From: Eucommia ulmoides
Lineage: Eukaryota; Streptophyta; Magnoliopsida; Garryales; Eucommiaceae
Reading direction: 5' to 3'
Assembly (NCBI GenBank): GCA_016647705.1
Contig: CM028334.1
Location: 11,069,546-11,133,545 of the forward strand
DNA: 64,000 nt
The notes beneath the pieces were generated by a model. That model ran no database searches and was not told where the DNA came from. It saw nothing but the letters and a program-made list of their open reading frames with translations. The translations under genes and the position numbers were made by a program. This document shows positions 44,748 through 57,243 of the stretch, in pieces. The stretch's first letter is position 1. Every line of letters starts with the position of its first letter.

Positions 44748-47016
44748 TTAGTTTCCCCTCTCGTTCTGGGCATCGAGGAGAGGGAGGTGTTCAGGACTAC
44801 CAATCTTTTGGTCGTACTAAAAACTTCCCCTGGATTGCATTTTCTGTACATCATATTTTGAGATGGTTCGCCACATGGACCTTGCCGTCTAGAAGCTACA
44901 CGGCAGGGCGGTGCCCGCACCATACAAAGGAGGCTTCCAGAAGGTGACATTGTTGAATCCCTAGGAGGCATATTTGGGAGTGTTAACCCTGAGGACCACC
45001 AAACCACGACGAGATAACCCTCTGCGTAGCGATATTCTGCACGATGGTTTTGGCGAAGGCTTCCACCTACCCACTATCAGTTAGAGACAACAAAGCTGCC
45101 CGGTGGCTACCTTTTCCGGTGACGCCGGCCAGGGAACTCACCGTCGACTCTGGTAGGTAGTATTTGGAAGGGGCTTTCACTATCAGCTGTTGGCCAAAAA
45201 ATTTGAGCGGCCAAAGGCACCATGCAGTCAATTTTGCTTAACGCGATTTTACTTGGCTATTTCACCACCGTCGGTCACGAATTTACTTGAAGCTTTTACT
45301 TTCATAGGCCATAGATGATGTCACCGCTTCGTCAATGCCAGTTAGAGGTCTCGCTGACCAGAGATGAAGAGGACACTATGTCGATGCCAGAAAGAGACGT
45401 TGCTGCCACTCTGTTCGACGTAATTTCAGAGAAGGAACCAAGACCCACCGTCGTCGAAGAGTAGTTTGGCAGCTTAGTGGGGGCCATTTTGTGGATGCTA
45501 GCCAGAGTTGTCAGCGGTTCACCCAGCGAGTCTTCAAGCGTTGTCTGGCCAGGGTTGCCGATTGTCGATCCGGCGAGTCTTTACGTATCGTTTAACTGAC
45601 GATTGTTCCCTCTCGAGGTCATCGAGAGCCGCAATGGGCAAGATCTCCCAAGCGATTTCCAATGTGTCGCGTTGCATTCGGTGTAGTCTGCATGGTAGAA
45701 ATCTCATACTTGTAAACTTTTGCACCACTTGCACATTTTTCTTTACCCATTCGGGAGCAGAGAGCTCAGATAATGTAGAAGCTCCCGGGTCGGCACAAAA
45801 CTCAAACTTGCATAATTTTACAACACTTGTGATCCGAAACTCCCATTACCTAAGTAACAAGCAAAGCTCTGATTGGAGAAAGGAGGGCGGTGCTTAGGAG
45901 CTTAAGCTTGGAGGTCTTCCATGTTGAGATAGTCGTTCAAGGTCAAATCGAAAATTGAGCTCGGACAATCTGAGCTCAGATGAGCTTTAAGGGCCTTCTC
46001 TTTTGATGGCAACCAATTGGAGGCTGCTCAGAGAGAGGAGCTCGGACGAACCTTTAAGGGTCTTCCATCCAATAACGACAGAGCTGGAGAAGAGCCCCTC
46101 CTTGTTCTTTAGTCAGATTAAATCTCAAACTTGGATAATTTTTTTATAATTGCCATCTGAATCATCCTTAATCAAGCATTGAGCTAAACTCTGATTTGGA
46201 GCGATGAGGGCGATAAATGAAGGACTGAAGTCAGACCTTTTTCGATCTTTAGACCAAATTTACCCTCTTAACCTCTTGTGTGTATTTTCCTCTGAGGGGA
46301 ACAATTTTGACACTTGCACATTTTCCACTACCACCTTCTTGATAGGTGAAGTATGAAGGAGAGCCAATGAACAGTCTAGGGCGTTGAACATCTTAATCTC
46401 TTATCGGCGCATTTCCCAAGGGTCATATCTTTAAGGCTGTTGGCCAGAGACAAAACGGTAGTACAGAGGTTGTATTCACTTTTTTAAACTCGTTTTTCCC
46501 TCCTGAAGATCTGATGGATAAAGCTAGTTCCTTGACATAAGATTTCGTAATGTTATACATTTTCTCGAAAAAAATTAAACATTCGTCCTTTATTGTTTCC
46601 TCCCACGGACATGACCTTCTTGCCCCTCAGCCCAAGACACTGATTGAAAAAGTTGGATTCGTGTTGTGGGTTGGCAATGGGTTCTCCACAGCACCTGATC
46701 TTCTCGGTCTCCAGGGGTGCAACTCTCAGGTCGGACCCCTATAGTCGGTTATCAGTTGGTTCTCCGTAGTCCAACTCATCCTTGAGCCTTTTCAAGTTAT
46801 CCCAATTTGGTCCATGTAAGAACATCTTTCCCTTTATGTAGCCTGATCTGTGGTCGGCTGTGAGGGGATAAATACTCAACTGTAGGCTCTAAAACCCGAT
46901 AGATACCCCCGCCTTTGGTGGATAACCTTGGTATATCCCTAGTTACGGACTATAGATTTGTGTCCTCGGGCTTTTATGCTCTCTTTCCTTTCAAGCCTCT
47001 TGCCTTGCTCGGGCTT
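44748..47016 (-). other. Tat-like element interior, unrecognised part
   Basis: About 2.3 kb of moderately GC-rich sequence follows the gag remnant in the minus sense. Plus-strand frames of 60-129 codons here (for example 45508-45897) have no recognised family and run against the element. No pol motif is visible in either strand. Confidence 0.5.
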
Positions 47017-47880
47017 TTATGCTCTCTTTCTTTCTTTCTTCTTCGTAACCTCTTCTCGCTCTCTTTTGGCCACAGTCCTCAGGTCAGCAATGTAGAATTG
47101 AATGTTGCAGGCTAGAGCTTTCTTGAGGTCAGTAGCAGGGTTCGAGTAGAGTTCGTAGAATAACCTCCGATGTTTAAGCCCATTAAGAAAGACGAACAAC
47201 TCGATACTCTCCAAGGCCTCGTCACAAGTGTTGGCTTCTTAGATGAATATCTCGACATAATCCCCAAGGGGTTCACCATACTCTTGTCGCAAAGCAAAGA
47301 TGTGATCCATGGTCTTTGATCTCCGACGTGAGCAGCTGAACCAGGCTAGGAAGAGTTGTTTAAGCTTATGAAAGATGCAGTTGGATGCCGGTCTCAAGCC
47401 TTGAAACCAGGACCTCGCCCCTTGAAAGAGTGAGCAAGAAAAATTTGCACCTTAACACCACTGAGGCCGTGTACATATCCATATAGGACTTGAAGATTGA
47501 TAAGTGGTCCACAAGATTTGAAGTTTCGTTGTAGGGGGCTTATCTGGTGGTGTGCAAAGTGTCTAGGCACTACCTTTACTCAAGATGTCATCCACAAAAG
47601 GAGACCCCACCTCAGTTAAGAGTCCAACTACTCCTTGAAATTGGTGAAGGACTACTTCCACATCAGCGATGCGATGTTCTATGATGGCTCTATTCTTGGG
47701 AGCTGCCCGCATACGGTTGGTTACTTCTCAGACACTGTGGTGGCATGAGGGCAGCAAATAGAAGCCTACCTCTCGCTCACCATGAGCCCTCAGGTTTGGG
47801 AGCTTGGCCCATGGGTAACCTTGGTTGGTCCCTGACATCGTGTCTTCGTAGATGAGGGGATCTTAATGCTGCCGGGGAAG
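47017..47880 (-). pseudogene. Tat-like Gypsy gag remnant
   Basis: Minus-strand frames read RIADVEVVLHQFQG and SPFVDDIL near 47650, then after a shift LVDHLSIFKSYMDMYTASVV, LRCKFF, KLKQLFLAWFSCSRRRSKTM and DHIFALRQEYGEPLGDYVEI. Next come EANTCDEALESIELFVFLNG and ELYSNPATDLKKALA. This is the retrotrans_gag layout of Tat/Ogre/Retand elements: PF(V/T)..I, DP.DH, then ...L..F...F..R, L...KQ...ESL.DF..RF. Several stops and shifts are present. Confidence 0.8.
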
Positions 47881-48110
47881 TGTTGATCATTCTTAATTTT
47901 ATACTAAATGTTCACTTTTAATTTATACTTTTAATAGTCTTTTTATTAATTTTTGACTAGTAATAGCATAATTTATTAATTTTTCAAGTACAAGTTAGAG
48001 AATAAAAAAATGTCGAAAAAATAACGAAGAAAGTAGCAAAAAATGCTCCCATTTGCACCCGAACGGTTTTGGCCCAGTTAAACGTTACAAAGCACAAAAG
48101 GAAAAGAAAA

Positions 48111-51100
48111 TGTTGAGTGGTTTTTAGGGAATGATTACACTGGAGAATTAATGTCATTGAAGACCACTAATGAGAATCAATGAAATATTGAGAAAAAAAA
48201 CCACGAAAGGAAAATCTGGCAGTGGGGTTTCTTAGGAGACTTCTTAGGGAACATTCATATATTATTCTCTTTGTTTGGCCAAGGGGGAGGATTCATCATT
48301 CTGTTCATTTTTATTTTTCTTGTTTTCATTTTTTGGTTACTGTTTTCGGTGGTGGTGGAGTTCTTCACTGTGGGTTTGTTGAATATCTTTTAGAAAGAAG
48401 AACAGCCGCCATGAACAGCTAAGGCTTCATGCCGGGTTAGGCTGTATTCGTTCTAAGATTTCTTCATGTAATTTTATTTTCTTATTCTATTTTATCTGTG
48501 CATAAGGTTGTATAATAAGGGTTTATGCTCATACATTATTTATAAAATCAATTATTGTTTTCATATGAATGTTAAAAATAATTTATTGGTACTTTTGGGG
48601 TTATATTTAATACCTGTTGTTTAAATCTAGCTGTTATACAATCAGTTTTATTAGAATTGATACTGTTTAATATGATGAGTTATGTTTAGGGATTGATTCG
48701 CCATAAATTAGTAAGAATCGAATTCCAAAGATAATTCATATCGATTAAATGGTTGGCTAATTTCCATATTTGATAGGATGAAATATGCTTAGGGATTAGT
48801 TCACCGTAGATTAAGAAACGAATCTCGAAGATGGTTCATGCCGATTAAATAGTCGTACTTTCGTTGTAATTTTTCTTGTAGTTAAATATTTCACTATACA
48901 TAGAATCAAAATCGATGAAGAATTAAAACACATTAGGATAATTAAAAGACGAATGCATGCCCTTAACCCAATTATTTATCATTCAATATTTTAATTTAAT
49001 TATTTTTTTGTATTAAAAAATTCCAAAATTGATCTTGTTAAATTCAACCGAAGAATAAGATAAAAACTAATAGTTACAATCTAATCTATGTATCTCAATT
49101 TAATACTTAAGTTGCTATACTACGATAGGAAAATAAAATGTTGAGTGGTTTTTAGGGAATGATTACACTAGAGAATTAATGTCATTGAAGGCCATTAATG
49201 AGAATCAATGGAATATTGGGAAAGAAACCACGAAAGGAAAATCTGGCAGTGGGGTTTCTTAGGAGACTTCTTAGGGAACATTCATATATTATTCTCTTTG
49301 TTTGGACAAGGGGAGGATTCATCATTCCGTTCATTTTTATTTTCTTTGGCTACTGTTTTCGGTGGTGGTAGAGTTCTTCACTATAGGTTTGTTGAATATC
49401 TTCTAGAAAGAAGAACAACTACCATGGACAGCTAAGGCTTCATACTAGGTTAGGTTGTATTCATTCTAAGATTTCTTTATGTAATTTTATTTTTTTATTC
49501 TATTTTATCTACGCATAAGGTTGTGTAACAAGGATTTATGCTCATACATTATTTATGAAATCAATTATTGTTTTTATATGAATGTTAAAAATAATTTATT
49601 GGTACTTTTGGGGTTAAATTTAATACCTGTTGTTTAAATTTAACCATTATACAATTAGTTTTATTAGAATTGATATAGTTTAATAAGATGAGTTACGCTT
49701 ATGGATTGATTCACCATAAATTAGTAGGAATTGAATTCCAAAGATAATTCATACGGATTAAACGGTCAGTTAATTGACATATTTGATAGGATGAAATATG
49801 CTTAGGGATTGGTTCATCATAGATTAGGAACCAAATCTTGAAGATGGTCCATGCCGATTAAATAGTCGTACTTTCGTTATAATTTTTCTTGTAGTTAAAT
49901 ATTTCATTATACACATAATCAAAATAGATAAAGAATTAAAACACATTAGGATAATTAAAAGACGAATGCATGCCCTTAACCCACTTATTTATCATTTAGT
50001 ATTTTAATTTTTTTTTTGTATTAAAAAAGTCCAAAATCAATCTTATTAAATTCATCCGAAAAATAAGATCAACTTTAATAGTTATAATCTAATCCATGTG
50101 GCTCAACCCAATACTTAAGTCGCTATACTACGATAGTTAGCGCTTAGATTGGCAATTGAATTTGACTGATCAAGCCCTCTCTTGCCTCCCTTGGGAAAGA
50201 AACCACGAAAGAAAATTTGGCAGTAAGGAGACTTCTTAGGGAACATTCATATATTATTCTCTTTGTTTGGCCAAGGGGAGGATTCATCATTCTGTTCATT
50301 TTTATTTTTCTTTTTTTCATTTTTTGGCTACTGTTTTCGATGGTGGTGGAGTTCTTTACGGTGGATTCGTTGAATATCTTCTACAAAGAAGAACAGCAGC
50401 CATGAACGGCTAAGTCTTTTTATTGGGTTAGGCCGTATTCATTCTAAGATTTCTTCATATAATTTTATTTTCTTATTCTATTTTATCTGCGCATAAGGTT
50501 GTATAATAATGATTTATGCTAATACATTATTTATGAAATCAACTATTGTTTTTATATGAATGTTAAAAATAATTTATTGGTACTTTTGCTGTTAGATTTA
50601 ATACATGTGGTTTAAATCTAACCGTTATACAATAAGTTTTATTAGAATTGATACGGTTTAATAAGATGAGTTATGTTTAGGGATTAATTCACTATAAATT
50701 AATAGGAATCGAATTCCAAAGATAATTCATACTGATTAAACGGTCGGTTAATTGACATATTTGATAGGATGAAATATGATTAGGGATTGGTTCACCGTAG
50801 ATTAGGAACCGAATCCCGAAGATGGTTCATGCCGATTAAATAGTCGTATTTTTGTTGTAATTTTTTTTATAGTTAAATTATTTCATTATACACATAATCA
50901 AAATAGGTAAAGAATTAAAACACATTATGATAATCAAAAGAAGAATGCATGCCCTCAGCACAATTATTTATCATTTAGTATTTTAATATATATTTTTTAT
51001 TAAAAAATTCCCAAATCAATCTTGTTAAATTCAACCGAAGAGTAAGATAAATATTAATAGTTACAATTCAATCCATGTGGATCGACCCAGTACTTAAGTC

Positions 51101-51175
51101 GCTATACTACGATAGTTAGCGCTTAGATTAGGAATTAAAATTGAGCGATTAAGCCGTTTCTTGCCTTCCTTGACT
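48111..51175 (-). repeat. array of three ~1-kb tandem repeats inside the element
   Basis: Units start at about 48111, 49139 and 50190 with offsets of 1,028 and about 965 bp; the third lacks the first ~100 bp. Each holds gagacttcttagggaacattc, a run of cttattctattttatctg, and ends with ATCCATGTGG and GCTATACTACGATAG. The closing sequence recalls spacer sequence of Athila/Tat elements from memory. A frame with RRLLREHSYIILFVWPRG recurs in the units but with changing frames, so coding is doubtful. Confidence 0.85.
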
Positions 51176-51401
51176 TATGGTCGCAGGGCTGGGGGTCGTC
51201 CCCGGGCACATGTCTGTTGGAGAAGATTACCCTATCCCTGTAATTTTGAGGTCTCTCCTCTTGCCCTGTGATTTGGAGAGTCGGTCCCCCTCAGGCAAGG
51301 GTCAGCGACAGGCGGGAGAGAAGGGATTGAGAGCAGTTCAGGAACTCGCCTAGCCGACGTTCCAAGTTGTCGATCCATAAAGCTTCTACAACTCCAGATG
51401 T

Positions 51402-51602
51402 TTACCCCATAAAGGGTCCAGAGGGCAAGGTCAACGGACCCGTCTTGCCCGTGGGAGGTAGGTTGTCTTCGTTTGTGGGAACCCGATGGTCTGACCTCGG
51501 GACTTTGGACATATCTTTGGAGGGAAGATTGCTTGGGTTGCTATTCACCGCAGGTGTTTGGTCTCTTCGTCTAATTACTTGACTAGACCTTGTGATAATC
51601 AA
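51402..51602 (-). pseudogene. possible gag N-terminal piece of the Tat-like element
   Basis: An open frame reads MIITRSSQVIRRRDQTPAVN and PTNEDNLPPTGKTGPLTLPS, rich in Pro, Ser, Asn and Arg. It lies after the 5' LTR in the minus sense, where a gag start is expected. The ~3-kb repeat array separates it from the gag core. No conserved motif identifies it. Confidence 0.4.
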
Positions 51603-51664
51603 ATCTTAGCCAAACAGGGAGCTGATGGCCAGAGGAAGATTTCTTGTGTGTTTCCCATAGATAG

Positions 51665-53101
51665 TGTCGAGAATTGGTAAACACTAGCAAAATGGTCTGA
51701 TCAGGTTACACGTGTAAATTGGTGCTGAGTTGGAGTTTTGAGTCCTAGAGAACTAGCTAGATGTCCGAAAATTATTAAGTGACCTTCAAACGCCTAGTTG
51801 AGGTTCATAGAGCCGACGTCTAGAAAACGCGTAACTATGCAAGGACCCAGCGAAGTCCCTTTGATATAAGAGTAAGTGCTCGGGGAGAAAAGGCTAAACA
51901 AATACTTCAATCGAAATAATATGCATTACCTTGAGAATTGAATGCACTTTGGTATTTATAGGAGTGGAGGGCGATTAACATCACTTAATTAGAGCCTTGA
52001 GTGCGGTTAATTAGTCAAAATCATGGACTTAGTTCATATGGAGTGGTTGAGGAGATAACTCTATGGGGTCGGGCTTTTTGGCCCATTATGAGTGCCCATG
52101 GGGTTAACCAGTTGCCTTTGAGGAGATTTATCCAGTGAAAGTGATCCGTGGAGGCCTGATGATGATGAGAGGTGTGAAATAATGAACAGATAGAGAAAAA
52201 TGACTAAGTTGATGGCTGCCCAAACACCCGAGTGAAGAGCTTTGGTCGTCAGATCTCAAGACATTGATCTTTGGACATCAGATCTTTATTTGTCGGCTCT
52301 CTAGACATCGAATCTCCAAACGTCGATAATCAAAAGAGTTTTCCAAGTGGAGGGTGCCCCCCAGAGGAAACTCGACAGGGCGTTGGTCATTGATAACGCT
52401 GATGTCGACCAGAGGAGACATGATGGAGCTTCTAGGTAGCGTACTTTTGAAGGAGAACTCACATAGCAGAGAGTATAGAGGCCTTCTGAGGATCTCTAAT
52501 CAAAGAGCTCTAGTTGTCGGCCATAGAGCGGAGATCTTAGAGGTCTTTTGAGGAGCTTTGGTCATCTTTTTTCCATTGGGTTTGACCCTTGATGGATGTT
52601 TCTGAGGAGCTCTGGTCATCGCTTTTCCATTGGGTTCTACCCTTGATGGATGCTGACTAGAAGTAGCACAAGCTCTGGTCGTTGCTTTTCCAATGGGTTC
52701 TACCCTTGGTGGATGCCGACTAGAACTAGCACAACGGGGCAGTAGTCGGCGCTTTCCAAATGGCTGCCCAGAAACCAGAGAGAAGAATTTTGATCATCGG
52801 TTCTCTGGACGTTGACTCTATGGGCATCGGTTCTCTATCCGTTGACTCTCTAGACATCGAATTTTAGTCCTCTGGTTGTCAGATCTCTACCCATTAACTC
52901 TCTAGGCTTTGACTCTCTGGACGTCGGATCTTTGTCCTCTATCCTCTGGTTATCAGATCTCTACCCATCGACTTTTTGGACTTCGACTCTTTGGTCGTCG
53001 GATCTCTGTCATCTGTCCTCTGGTCATTGAATCTCTGCCCGTTGACTCTCTGGACGTCAACTTTCTGTCCTCTGTTATTTGGTTGGATGATTTTTCCTAC
53101 A
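51665..53101 (-). repeat. 5' LTR of the Tat-like element
   Basis: It is homologous to 43429-44747. It additionally shows a duplicated segment around 52550-52700 in which cttttccattgggttctacccttg repeats three times, and the GACGTC/CATCGA minisatellite at 52790-53080. Confidence 0.85.
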
Positions 53102-53104
53102 ACA

Positions 53105-54949
53105 AATATTATTCACTCTAATCCTATTATTGGTTACTCAAATTAAAATTAAAAAACTAACAACCAACTCATTTGGCTAACATGGTTGGAATACAATTCT
53201 AAATATCTACTAGTCAAAATACCATTCATGAGGCGAAATAGTATTTTAGCTAATTTAAATGCCTATTTGGGTTAGAGGTGCTTTTACGCACTCCGTTTGG
53301 ATTGAATGGAAAGAGAGAAAATGGGAGGGGAGGGAAAACAAAAAAGAGGATTTTCTTTAGAAAATTAATACAAAATGGTTTTTAATAAAATAAATTAAAT
53401 AGAATTAAAATGGTAAAAGTATGAAAAGATTAGAAATAAAAGAGTATGGTCACCAATTTAAAAGACAATTTAAGAAAAGAAATAAAGAGAAACTCGTGAA
53501 TACGTGGAGAACATAGTGGAGATGCAAACAAAGCAAGATGCGCAGATAAAGATCCATGGAAGTTGATTGTCCCGAAAATTCTAAACCTGTGCAACTACCT
53601 TCTCACGTGCGAAAAACCTCTTCAACTTCACCTTTCAACCTGTAAAACCGATTAGTTCTTGGACGGGGGAGGGACACTGATTAGTGTTGGAGAGGGCTAA
53701 AGTATCAAATTAGTCATAAACAATAAGCCATGATATCTTCCCTTTTTACAGGCTTAGTTAATATTTGTCGTTTAATTGGTGAAGTCGTCCGTTATGTAAT
53801 CTCCTCCTAACGGCATAGGATATGACCATGATCTTTTTCATTAAACCAGGAGAATATCTCTATAACGTTCCCCCACAAAGTATGGGCCATTACAGTCAGA
53901 TGGTTGTGATGTTCCTCATGCATAGGAGAGGTGGTCATCATTGGCTGACTTGTTCGTTCTTGGCCTTATTATTTTGGGTTTTGGTTGCCCATTAATGGGC
54001 CTGCTTGTGAGGCCTGATCTATTTGTATGCCGGACCGCCAAGGTCTCCTTCCCGATGGGCCTAATGTACTCAGCCAACTTACATATCAGGTTATATTTTT
54101 CGGGTCATATCATTGACCCGATTCGACCCATTTAGGTCCTCAAACCTTTAACAATTATGAGTGAGAGTTTTCTCATATCTGAAGTACATAGATATTGAGA
54201 GATCGTGCGAGATTAAACCTAATCCACTCAAATCGAATGAATTAGCATAGAGGAGGTGCAATATGAAGTAGTTTCAGCAAGAAGGATTTGAGGGGATAAT
54301 ACAAAAAATTAAAGAAAATTAGACTTAGGGAACAATTAAAATACAGAGGAAAGTAAAATCGGCATACCAGATAAGCCTCAGGAGGTCGAGATAGAATTCT
54401 AGGAAGGCTAATGAAAATTTCCATGCTTGTTACTATAGCACTTTTTGGTTGATCGATAGAACATGTTAGGAACTTAGTAAATTATAATTCGATGTTTTTC
54501 GGTCGACTGGTAGGATACAATTGGTCGACCGAATTCATCAGAAATCTTAACTTGAGTAACTTATTTCTTGGATTGAATGGGATCTTTATGTTGGTGATCG
54601 ACCAACATGCTTAAAAACACTACGTGAATGGTTTTTGGTAATTTTTCCTTGGTCGATTGGTTGGTTCAAAATAAATTTGGGAGATTTTTAGGGGAATTTT
54701 GATCTTGGGATGAAATGATTAAGTCCATATAAATTGATTCAATCAAAATCCACGATTTTTTAGCAGTATAATCGGAGAGTAATAAATTTTGTAAAGGGGA
54801 TTTTATTATTTAGTCCTCTCTTGATAGTCTATTGAGGATTCAGACCTCCTGACAACCATAATTAAGTTTTCAAACCCCAAGATTCTTTTAGGAAAAAGTT
54901 CCTGCATTTTGACCACTTTGTTCACAAGTATTTACGAATCTGCTATTCG
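53105..54949. other. intergenic DNA, no gene
   Basis: No coding region is recognised. A purine-rich patch lies at 53300-53350. Around 54480-54670 the word (t/g)ggtcga(c/t)(t/c)g recurs several times. Confidence 0.4.
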
Positions 54950-56095
54950 TCCTATGCAATAAGACAAAGTTTGACAATAAGGTTGTTAACGTTAATGTAA
55001 AACACTTCAAATAATATCCCTTACCTTTATTATAAAATTATATTTTGAATTCACATTAACGTTATTTGCATTCATGTTTTTTTTCCTCATCTGTTTTGTA
55101 TGTGTTACGTTAACATTAATTTATTTTTGTGTGAGTTAACGTTTATTCATTTTTAGTAATACAATTTTCCTGTGGTTTTTTTTTTTTTTTGGTCAAATCT
55201 TGACTATGTTACAAAACTACGATTTGAAATTCACGTTAACTTTAACGCATTTTTTATATTTTTTTTTATGTGTTTTACGTTACCGCATATTTCCTCATCT
55301 GTTTGAGTGCATTAAAATGTTAACGCATTTTTTACTATCGGGCTATGGGTTTTAACGTTTACGTATTTTATTTTTTGAGGATTCTATGTGTTAACATATT
55401 TTGTTTGAATATTTACGTTAACGTCTTACCACATACTTTTGTCTTGTGCGCGTTAACGTTAATTACCATATGTGGTATTTTGTTCTTTTGAGTTGAATAT
55501 GTGATTGGGTTGAGTTTGCGTTAACATTAATACACATTTTTTCTAGGGGTCTCCTATGTTAACGTTAACACATTCATGTTGTTTGAAAATTCATATATGA
55601 GAAAATAAAAAGCAAACACTGACATTAATGTAAATGCACATTTTTATGAATCTCTTTCTATGTTAACATTAACACATTCATGTTGTCCAAAACAAACATG
55701 TGAAAAAATTGCATAAAACATTAACATTAACGTAAAATACACATTTTTCTTAGTTTACGTTAATGTTAATACATATTTTTCTTAGTTTGTGTTAACGTTA
55801 ATACATATTTTTTTGTAGGGCTTCTATGTTAACGTTAACGTATTCATGTTGTTTGGAATCACATATGTGAAAAATGAAAAAACACACTAATATTAACGTT
55901 AATGAACATTTTCACCTATATGTTAACGTTAACGCGTCCATGTTATCTGGACACTCATATGTGAAAAATTAAAAAGCGACATTAACGTTAAATGAATATT
56001 TTCACCCCAAATATTAACGTTAACGCATCCATGTTATCTAGACACTCATACGTGAAAAAATCAAGCAAACACTGACGTTAATGTAAAAAATGAAT
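54950..56095. repeat. degenerate array rich in GTTAACGTTAAC
   Basis: TTAACGTTAA-type palindromes occur dozens of times over 1.1 kb. From 55555 a longer unit is clear: tatgttaacgttaac, then a cattcatgtt word, an acatatgtgaaaaa word and a cactgacgttaatg word. Units start at about 55555, 55659, 55825, 55919 and 56012, spacing 93-166 bp. There is no coding sequence. Confidence 0.75.
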
Positions 56096-56292
56096 ACCCC
56101 CTACCTTCACCACCATTCATATGGCCAACATCATCACTGCCGACATTATTCCCAAAAATATTTTGTTCACAGATCTAAATGAATAAACAAAACTCAAATT
56201 CACATATCTGAATGACACAAAACAACAAATGACAGGCTCAGATCTGAAAATTCATATCTGAATTTCTAGATCTGACACACACACACACACAC

Positions 56293-56358
<66 letters not shown>

Positions 56359-56799
56359 GAGTTTCTTCACGATACAGGCAGAACAATAAACAAAAACAAG
56401 CCAATTCCAACACTAATGTCTGAATGAGTGTGTGTGAAAATAAGAGAGAGAGAGACCAGACGAAGATTTATGAACTGCAGATGGTTTGATCGAAGCCATT
56501 GAAGATATTCCCTTAAAAAGACCCTCCATTTCCCTTTTAATTTTTTAGCCTAGAAAGAGAAAATGTTTTTTTTTTCTTTCATTTTTTTTCTTTTTCTAGA
56601 GAGAGAATTCAGAAAGAAGAAAAACTGGTAGGAAGAATAAGGGTGTTTGCGAATGATGAAACGAGATTATAGTTTCTCCGTTTTCGTTTGTAGCCGCCGC
56701 AGCAAGCCCACCACCAGATCTGAGATTAGGAGTCTCCAAACACATCGCACACGACTCTGTCATTGATTTCGCAGGTCCAAACTCTCACGCCGTATGCCG
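56096..56799. other. flank of the GT14 gene with microsatellites
   Basis: A compound (CA)n-(TA)n-(GA)n tract lies at 56275-56348. In the minus sense this region follows the broken end of the GT14 frame; I do not find the next GT14 exon here. Confidence 0.5.
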
Positions 56800-57243
56800 T
56801 CAAGAGCATGACGAGAGCATAACCATGGCATGAAGGGTTGTAGCCAGCATTGTGGATCCTATGTACATTATCAAATTGGGTTTTTCGATGATCCAAACAT
56901 TACCCATTTGAGCAAAAACTGAATTACTCGAAACAAACCTCGATATCTCCCAATGCTTTGTTTCCGGTATGCCAGAATCCATATGAATCAGGTAGTAGTT
57001 TCCGAGATGGTAGAGGGCGAGGAGTAGCCTCTTGAGCTTCGAAATGTCGCCTTTAGATGCTGAAATCAAGTAGGTGAAGGTCATCGGATATGGGTTGTTG
57101 TTGGATTTGGGTATGATTAAGGTGTTTGTAGTAGTAATTGGATTGAAAATGGAGAAGGGTGGTGTTAGTTTGGGGTGGATGTAAAGGATAGAGAACAAAA
57201 TTGAAGTTAACATGAAACAAATGGCCAAAAACTTGATACCCAT
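56800..57243 (-). pseudogene. truncated GT14 (GlcAT14-like) glycosyltransferase, N-terminal part
   Basis: The 147-codon frame starts MGIKFLAICFMLTSILFSIL, a signal anchor of a Golgi type II membrane protein. It continues PYPMTFTYLISASKGD, LKRLLLALYHLGNYYLIHMD, VFAQMGNVWIIEKPNL and STMLATTLHAMVML. These match the start of the Core-2/I-branching (GT14) family, whose plant GlcAT14 members add glucuronic acid to arabinogalactan. The family then continues with the DWFINLSASDYPL core; here the frame ends at SSCS-stop. Family members are about 400-450 residues. Truncation is likely, though an unseen splice at this point cannot be excluded. The conserved G-P in YRGPTM is also altered (IGSTM). Confidence 0.75.

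Larger units (their letters stand above)
43423..53104 (-). mobile_element. Tat-like Ty3/gypsy derivative with decayed gag (minus strand)
   Basis: LTRs of about 1.3-1.4 kb lie at 43429-44747 and 51665-53101. Read on the minus strand they start TGTAGGRAAAAT and end TTCTC(A/G)ACA. A gag remnant reads on the minus strand, giving the orientation. A purine-rich tract (GAGAGGGGAAACTAA) directly precedes the left LTR in that sense, as a polypurine tract should. A 5-bp repeat AATAT at 43418-43422 and 53105-53109 is compatible with a target duplication if the outer ends extend to 43423 and 53104; the inner LTR borders do not support those extra bases, so ends are uncertain by 3-6 bp. No protease, reverse transcriptase or integrase is recognised. 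Confidence 0.82.

Noticed and set aside
45508..45897. 129-codon plus-strand frame
   Set aside because: It runs antisense to the Tat-like element, has no recognised motif and no plant-gene context.
48222..48422. Conserved 62-75 codon frame in the ~1-kb repeats as a real gene
   Set aside because: The three copies shift frame relative to each other and the frame opposes the gag strand; similarity reflects the repeat itself.
43418..53109. AATAT direct repeat as firm target duplication of the Tat-like element
   Set aside because: The inner LTR borders place the ends 3-6 bp inward of these repeats and AATAT is common in AT-rich DNA, so I kept it only as tentative.
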